A stretch of 64,000 nt of DNA, taken from NCBI RefSeq assembly GCF_000369045.1, contig NZ_KB849786.1, positions 1,154,743 to 1,218,742 on the forward strand, in the 5' to 3' direction. The notes beneath the pieces were generated by a model. That model was not told the origin of the DNA. It searched no databases and saw only the letters and a list, made by a program, of their open reading frames with translations. The stretch is from Acinetobacter pittii ATCC 19004 = CIP 70.29 (GTDB lineage Bacteria > Pseudomonadota > Gammaproteobacteria > Pseudomonadales > Moraxellaceae). Positions 58,060 to 64,000 of this stretch are shown here, piece by piece; positions within the stretch are counted from its first letter, which is position 1; the number at the start of each line of letters is the position of its first letter. The position numbers and the translations under genes are program-made.

Positions 58060-58350
58060 TTACGAATCATCATCACGAACAGAAGAAGGGTGGCGATTCA
58101 TCGCCATAACTTCGATGTTCATATAAGGATAGAGAGGTAAACCCTGTAAAATATTGTGCAATTCTTCATTGCTCTCGACATCAAAAATACTGATGTTTGA
58201 GTACTGGCCTGTAATACGCCAGATGTGACGCCATTTACCTTGACGCTGTAAGTCTTGCGAATAGGCTTTTTCAACAGCCTTAATTTCATTTGCTTTGTCG
58301 GCTGGCATATCAAGTGGAATATGCACATCCATACGTACATGAAATAACAT
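58060..58350 (-). CDS. catC: Muconolactone isomerase CatC
   Basis: A 96-residue protein, the standard length of muconolactone delta-isomerase. It starts MLFHVRMDVHIPLDMPADKA and has QGKWRHIWRITGQYSNISIFDVESNEELH, the family core. It forms a decamer and moves the double bond of muconolactone. It lies 23 bases after catB behind AAGGAGTTTCCC. Confidence 0.95.
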   Translation of the reverse strand: MLFHVRMDVHIPLDMPADKANEIKAVEKAYSQDLQRQGKWRHIWRITGQYSNISIFDVESNEELHNILQGLPLYPYMNIEVMAMNRHPSSVRDDDS

Positions 58351-58373
58351 GGGAAACTCCTTATCCTGTTGCC

Positions 58374-59480
58374 TTAACGACGTAACTTCTCGACTTTATC
58401 TTCATCAATTTCAATGCCTAAGCCGGGAGCTGTTGGCAAGTGCAATTCAAAGTTTTCGTAACGTAGCGGTTCTTTCAAAATTTCTTCGGTAAGCAATAAC
58501 GGACCAAATAATTCAGTACCAAACGCTAATGTTTCAAAGGTTGCAAACGCATGAGCAGAAGCCACGCTACCTACAGGGCCTTCAAGCATAGTGCCGCCAT
58601 AAAGATCAATTCCAGCCAAACCTGCAACCTTGGCAACTTCACACGCTTCGATCAGACCACCAGATTGTTCAATTTTCACGGCAAATACATCGGCACCATG
58701 ACTTTTTGCAATACGGTATGCGCTGTCAGGACCAGTTAAAGCTTCATCCGCCATAATTGCGACATCAAAACGCTGTGTTAGGCGCGCAAGAGCTTCAGTG
58801 TTCTGAATAGCACAAGGCTGTTCAATTAAATCAATCCCGCCATCTTGAAGCTGTTGAATACCTTGAATACATTCCAGCTCTGACCATGCACGATTTACGT
58901 CAACGCGTACACTAATATCTGCACCGAGTGCTTTTTTAATTGCAATCACATGATCAACATCGTGTTGTAAAGGGCGTGAACCAATTTTGAGTTTGAACGT
59001 GTTATGACGTTTTAACTCAATCATTTTTCGAGCTTCAGCAATATCTTTTTCTGTGTCACCAGACGCGAGCGTCCAAAGTACAGGTAAACTATTACGCAGA
59101 CGGCCACCTAAAACTTCACTTAATGGCACGCCTAAACGTTTTGCCTGAATATCAAGTAGAGCAGTCTGAATGGCACATTTCGCGAAACGGTTACCATTAA
59201 TATTCTTACGAATCAGTTTTAGTGTTTGAGCAACATTTAAATCTTTAACTGATGCGAGTAATGGTGCAAAGTAAGTATCAATATTGGCTTTGACACTTTC
59301 AGGACTTTCTTCACCATAGTTCAGTCCACCAATGGTGGTCGCTTCACCCCAACCTACAATACCATCCGTGGTCGTAATTTTAACGAGCACCAAAGTCTGA
59401 GTACGCATTGTAGTCACAGACAGCTGGTGAGGACGGATAGTTGGAATATCCACAAGTATGGTTTCTATGGTTCTATACAT
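58374..59480 (-). CDS. catB: Muconate cycloisomerase CatB
   Basis: A 368-residue enolase-superfamily enzyme. The base Lys pair is in TFKLKIGS, the metal ligands are in RVDVNRAW, LIEQPC and MADEALTG, and the second Lys is in DVFAVKIEQSGG. It converts cis,cis-muconate to muconolactone. It is the first gene of the leftward cat operon and divergent from catM across a 100-base control region with CatM-type sites. Confidence 0.95.
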   Translation of the reverse strand: MYRTIETILVDIPTIRPHQLSVTTMRTQTLVLVKITTTDGIVGWGEATTIGGLNYGEESPESVKANIDTYFAPLLASVKDLNVAQTLKLIRKNINGNRFAKCAIQTALLDIQAKRLGVPLSEVLGGRLRNSLPVLWTLASGDTEKDIAEARKMIELKRHNTFKLKIGSRPLQHDVDHVIAIKKALGADISVRVDVNRAWSELECIQGIQQLQDGGIDLIEQPCAIQNTEALARLTQRFDVAIMADEALTGPDSAYRIAKSHGADVFAVKIEQSGGLIEACEVAKVAGLAGIDLYGGTMLEGPVGSVASAHAFATFETLAFGTELFGPLLLTEEILKEPLRYENFELHLPTAPGLGIEIDEDKVEKLRR

Positions 59481-59540
59481 GAAGTTTCAACTATTTCAAA
59501 CTTGTTTACATACCATAGAAGAATGTAATAGCCTAAAATA

Positions 59541-60495
<955 letters not shown>

Positions 60496-60575
60496 CTTTT
60501 TAATACGTTTTAAATTGAATTATCATGTTATTTTAAAACTTTAAACCTATAGGTAATATTTAAAAGGATTATTAG

Positions 60576-61370
60576 ATGAGAAAAATTTTAGGGATAGCTT
60601 CTCTTGTTATGTCTAGTGGTTTTGTACATGCTGAGCAAGTAAATGAACAAGAACAAATTTCTCCATACAGTGCTAATGTAACCTTCGCAAGTCAATATAT
60701 CTCACGTGGTTTCCAACAAACTTGGGGCAAGCCTGCATTACAAATTGGTCTAGATTATGCAAATCCGAATGGATTATTTGTAGGGACTTGGGCTTCAAAT
60801 GTAAGTTCTAACTATCTTCGTGATGCTTCAGTTGAGTGGGATTTTTATACAGGTTATATAAAAACTTTTGATAAGTTTTCGGCTGGAATGACGGTTTTTT
60901 ATTACTATTATCCAGGAGCTAAAAGTACGCCTGAAACGGGAAGTACCAGTTATAACTATGGCGAAATTGTGCCTCAAATTGGTTATGGGCCTTTGACTCT
61001 TAAATATTTCATTACCTACACTCCAGATTATGCAGGCTATAACTCAGATACGATGGGTGGCCCAGCAGGTAAACGTTCACGAGGAACAACTTATCTAGAT
61101 CTAACTTTTACTCAGCCTATCAATGAGTCTTGGACTTTTGGTGCTCACTATGGCTATGAAAGAATTAAAAATTTCTCGGAAGCTAACTTTCAAGATATGA
61201 AAGTCGAATTGATTAAAGATTTAGGGGATGGCTGGACTACTGGTTTAGCGTATGCCAAAGCTTGGGACAAAGATGGTTTCTATAAAAAGTATAGTAATGG
61301 TGAACCTGATGCGCCAATTTCAAATCCGATTGATTCGACATTTACTGTCTCAGTTAAAAAGGTATTCTAA
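60576..61370 (+). CDS. TorF-family outer-membrane protein
   Basis: A 264-residue protein with the signal peptide MRKILGIASLVMSSGFVHAE. The mature start SPYSANVTFASQYISRGFQQTWGKPALQIGLDYANPNGLFVGTWASNV is the hallmark of the TorF (CHP02001-type) family. It ends STFTVSVKKVF with a terminal Phe for barrel insertion. The family is of unknown function. Its place after catM could mean uptake of an aromatic substrate, but it has its own promoter region. Confidence 0.85.
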   Translation: MRKILGIASLVMSSGFVHAEQVNEQEQISPYSANVTFASQYISRGFQQTWGKPALQIGLDYANPNGLFVGTWASNVSSNYLRDASVEWDFYTGYIKTFDKFSAGMTVFYYYYPGAKSTPETGSTSYNYGEIVPQIGYGPLTLKYFITYTPDYAGYNSDTMGGPAGKRSRGTTYLDLTFTQPINESWTFGAHYGYERIKNFSEANFQDMKVELIKDLGDGWTTGLAYAKAWDKDGFYKKYSNGEPDAPISNPIDSTFTVSVKKVF

Positions 61371-61382
61371 TTTATAAATAAA

Positions 61383-61418
61383 AAAGCCTGATTACTTTAT
61401 TTTGAGTGATCAGGCTTT
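61383..61418. terminator. Bidirectional terminator
   Basis: AAAGCCTGAT pairs with ATCAGGCTTT around a 16-base loop, between the convergent TorF-family and GntR genes. A/T runs flank it on both sides. Confidence 0.85.
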
Positions 61419-61437
61419 AAATAGTGAATATATCAAA

Positions 61438-62154
61438 TTATTTTTTAATTAAATCGTAAGCCATTTTGGTGTCGTCTAGCTGAACAAGTGAAGCATGGCG
61501 AGCCGAGAGCGGATCTTTATTTTCAATTGCGGTTAAAATCGCTTTATGTCTAGGTAGTGAATGGCCTTGTAAATTTGGGCGTAGACTGGTGACTTGAATA
61601 GATTGCTGTAAAGGTAAAACCAGCATTTTTGACATATAAGCCAATAAGTCATTATGCGTTGCTTTGGCAATTGCTAAGTGAAATTGAATATCTGGCTCTA
61701 TAAATTCTTCAACTGTTGTTGCTTTTTCCATCCCATCATAGGCATGTTTAATGCGTTCAATATCTTCTTCGTTTGCTGTACTTGCTGCAATATAAGCAAG
61801 CTCAGGTTCTAAAACGCGTCGTACGGTAGAAAGTGTTTTAAAAAATTCGTGTTCAGGCGTGGTTTGAATTAGCCAAAACAATACATCTGGATCGAGTAAA
61901 TGCCATTCTTCTTTAGGCCTTACCACAGTTCCAATTTTGGGTCTTGAGTAAGTTAAGCCTTTAGCGTTTAAAACACGGATTGCTTCGCGAAAGACAGGGC
62001 GGCTGACTTTATATTCCTCACATAAATCAACTTCACTTGGGAGTTTCTCATTTTCTGAAATTTCTCCAGAAACAATTTTTAATCCCAATTGTTGAACAAT
62101 TAATGCATGTTGGCTTTTGCTTGGAATAGGATTTTTATAGTCAGCTTTACTCAT
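61438..62154 (-). CDS. GntR-family regulator with FCD domain
   Basis: A 238-residue protein. The winged helix is LGLKIVSGEISENEKLPSEVDLCEEYKVSRPVFREAIRVLNAKGLTYSRPKIGTVV. The FCD domain shows metal-site His and Asp residues in EPDIQFHLAIAKATHNDLL and SLPRHKAILTAIENKD. This FadR subfamily controls sugar-acid catabolism. It follows the dehydratase gene by 83 bases on the same strand and likely regulates it. Confidence 0.9.
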   Translation of the reverse strand: MSKADYKNPIPSKSQHALIVQQLGLKIVSGEISENEKLPSEVDLCEEYKVSRPVFREAIRVLNAKGLTYSRPKIGTVVRPKEEWHLLDPDVLFWLIQTTPEHEFFKTLSTVRRVLEPELAYIAASTANEEDIERIKHAYDGMEKATTVEEFIEPDIQFHLAIAKATHNDLLAYMSKMLVLPLQQSIQVTSLRPNLQGHSLPRHKAILTAIENKDPLSARHASLVQLDDTKMAYDLIKK

Positions 62155-62237
62155 ATTTCACTATTACGACATGTTGAATATCCTATGGTATAGATGACCT
62201 TGTGTTTTAACAAGATCATCTTTTTCAAGAATAAATA

Positions 62238-63971
62238 TTAATGAGAATGACGTGGAACTTCTGAGCCACGGCAACCGACCAAGAAATCAAAATCACAGCC
62301 CTCATCGGCTTGTAAAACATGTTCTACATAGAGCTTACGGTAACCGCCAATAAAACTTGGTGGAGCTGATGGTGCTAAATTTTCAAGACGTTGCTTAAGT
62401 TCTTCATCACTCACTTCTAGGTGAAGTTTTCCAGCATAGGCATCAAGTTCGATAAAGTCACCATTTTGAACTACGGCCAAAGGCCCACCTGCCATGGCTT
62501 CAGGGGCAACATGTAAAACGACCGTGCCATACGCTGTTCCACTCATTCGTGCGTCGGAAATACGAACCATGTCGGTAATGCCTTTGGCTAAAATTTTTGG
62601 TGGTAGCCCCATATTTCCAACCTCGGCCATGCCCGGATAGCCTTTAGGGCCGGCATTTTTCATCACAAGAATACAAGTTTCATCAACATCAAGGTCTGGA
62701 TCATTAATGCGGGTTTTATAATCATCAAAGTTTTCAAATACGACTGCACGACCACGGTGTTTCATCAGTTCAGGTGTGGCAGCAGATGGTTTAAGCACCG
62801 CACCTTTAGGGGCTAAATTACCGCGCAAAATACACATACCGCCATCTTGTCGAATTGGGTTATCTATTTTCCGAATCACTTCATCGTTATAAATAGGTGA
62901 TTGCTGGCAGTTTTCCCAAATGGTTTGACCGTTTACGGTTAAGGCTTGTGGATGTGGTAAGAGACTGGCTTCACCCATACGACGAATCACGGCTGGCAAA
63001 CCGCCGCTATAATAAAATTCTTCCATTAAAAAACGGCCTGAAGGCTGTAAGTCAACAATGGTTGGCATGCCACGGCCAACACGGTTCCAGTCATCGAGTT
63101 GTAAATCAACCCCAATGCGTCCAGCAATTGCTTTTAAGTGAATTACGGCATTGGTTGAACCACCAATAGCTGCATTGACTTTAATCGCATTTTCAAAGGC
63201 TTCTTTGGTTAAGATTTTGGAAAGACGTAAATCTTCATGAACCATGTCAACAATGCGCATACCTGAAAGATGAGCCAACACATAACGGCGAGAATCTACC
63301 GCTGGAATGGCCGCATTGTGGGGTAAAGAAGTGCCTAGGGCTTCAGCCATACACGCCATTGTAGAAGCTGTACCCATGGTGTTACATGTACCAGCCGAGC
63401 GTGACATACCAGATTCAGCAGATAGAAATTCGTTTAAATCAATTTTGCCTGCTTTTAACTCTTCATGCATTTGCCAAACGATAGTACCTGCACCAATGTC
63501 TTTACCTTTGTGCTTACCATTCAGCATTGGCCCACCAGTTACTACAATGGCAGGAATATCACAACTTGCGGCACCCATTAATAATGCAGGGGTGGTTTTG
63601 TCACAACCTGTCAGTAACACCACGCCGTCAATAGGGTTACCACGAATAGCTTCCTCAACATCCATACTGGCTAAGTTGCGGGTAAACATGGCGGTAGGAC
63701 GTAAATTCGACTCACCATTTGAAAATACAGGAAACTCAACAGGGTAGCCGCCCGCTTCTAAAATCCCTTTTTTTACGTGTTCGGCAATTTTTCGAAAATG
63801 CGCATTACATGGGGTGAGTTCAGACCACGTATTACAAATCCCAATGATGGGCTTGCCTTGAAACTCATGATCTGGAATTCCTTGGTTCTTCATCCAGCTG
63901 CGATACATAAAGCCATTTTTATCCGTTGTACCAAACCAAGCAGCCGAACGAAGAACTTGTTTGTTATTCAT
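62238..63971 (-). CDS. IlvD/Edd-family sugar-acid dehydratase
   Basis: A 577-residue iron-sulfur dehydratase. Family segments are GICNTWSELTPCNAHFRKIAEHVKKGI, VVLLTGCDKTTPALLMGAASCDIPAI, SAGTCNTMGTASTMACMAEALG and NAAIGGSTNAVIHLKAIAGR; the cysteines supply a [2Fe-2S] cluster. The length and the HKGKDIGAGTIVWQMHEELKAG segment point to the L-arabinonate/D-xylonate-type dehydratases rather than IlvD itself (about 610 residues). The GntR regulator next door supports sugar-acid use. The first gene of a leftward unit; its promoter lies at the window edge. Confidence 0.88.
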   Translation of the reverse strand: MNNKQVLRSAAWFGTTDKNGFMYRSWMKNQGIPDHEFQGKPIIGICNTWSELTPCNAHFRKIAEHVKKGILEAGGYPVEFPVFSNGESNLRPTAMFTRNLASMDVEEAIRGNPIDGVVLLTGCDKTTPALLMGAASCDIPAIVVTGGPMLNGKHKGKDIGAGTIVWQMHEELKAGKIDLNEFLSAESGMSRSAGTCNTMGTASTMACMAEALGTSLPHNAAIPAVDSRRYVLAHLSGMRIVDMVHEDLRLSKILTKEAFENAIKVNAAIGGSTNAVIHLKAIAGRIGVDLQLDDWNRVGRGMPTIVDLQPSGRFLMEEFYYSGGLPAVIRRMGEASLLPHPQALTVNGQTIWENCQQSPIYNDEVIRKIDNPIRQDGGMCILRGNLAPKGAVLKPSAATPELMKHRGRAVVFENFDDYKTRINDPDLDVDETCILVMKNAGPKGYPGMAEVGNMGLPPKILAKGITDMVRISDARMSGTAYGTVVLHVAPEAMAGGPLAVVQNGDFIELDAYAGKLHLEVSDEELKQRLENLAPSAPPSFIGGYRKLYVEHVLQADEGCDFDFLVGCRGSEVPRHSH

Positions 63972-64000
63972 ACAAATTTCCCTATATAGTATTACTATTA

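Noticed and set aside
59527..59537. Another copy of the AATAGCCTAAGCA repeat in the catM-catB gap
   Set aside because: Only AATAGCCTAA matches and the rest differs, so chance is likely in AT-rich DNA.
62238..63971. Dihydroxy-acid dehydratase IlvD of branched-chain synthesis
   Set aside because: The length and internal segments match sugar-acid dehydratases, and the neighbour is a GntR/FCD regulator typical of sugar-acid use.

Overview
The window looks like a piece of an Acinetobacter chromosome, most likely of the A. baumannii complex. The DNA is AT-rich. It carries the indole-3-acetate gene order iacH-A-B-I-C-D-E-F-G with a divergent iacR, and next to it a catechol/beta-ketoadipate block catM/catB-C-A-I-J-F-D of Acinetobacter type. 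The species call is an inference from gene content; no rRNA or tRNA gene was found.

Bases 1 to about 26,170 are one transposable, Mu-like prophage whose far end lies outside the window. Its plan is divergent, as in BcepMu. From a switch at about 16,750-16,843, an early module runs rightwards: Cro/Ner-like regulator, DDE transposase, MuB-like ATPase, many small early genes, HU, GemA-like and Mor-like proteins. The repressor, two lysogeny cargo genes, and then the lysis and head-tail genes run leftwards: endolysin, holin-like, Mu gp25/26/27-like, terminase, portal, MuF, gpG, protease/scaffold, decoration, major head, gp36, gp37, a sheath-like fragment, tail fibre. A three-gene cargo island at 9,197-11,175, with two paralogous membrane/coiled-coil proteins, sits on the opposite strand between terminase and portal. 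The right end is probably at 26,170, just beyond four TCCCA repeats spaced exactly 10 bp. It appears to cut the 3' end of a host gene whose last codons and terminator follow.

Bases 26,250-31,100 hold a likely small RNA, a lipoprotein, a YeeE/YedE pair with a persulfide-dioxygenase-like hydrolase, and IclR and LysR regulators. Bases 31,150-35,000 are a four-gene operon: acyl-CoA dehydrogenase, APH-like kinase, histidine phosphatase, short-chain dehydrogenase. It resembles a split version of eukaryotic ACAD10/11. An MFS transporter and an OprD-like porin follow on the other strand.

Bases 38,140-61,400 read as one aromatic catabolic block. iacR and iacHABICDEFG convert indole-3-acetate to catechol. 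An AraC regulator, copper amine oxidase, porin and aldehyde dehydrogenase would turn an arylethylamine into the arylacetate. The cat genes turn catechol into succinyl-CoA and acetyl-CoA. If the amine oxidase accepts tryptamine, the block would encode a continuous route from tryptamine to the TCA cycle. The window ends with a TorF-type outer-membrane protein, a GntR/FCD regulator and an IlvD/Edd-family sugar-acid dehydratase.
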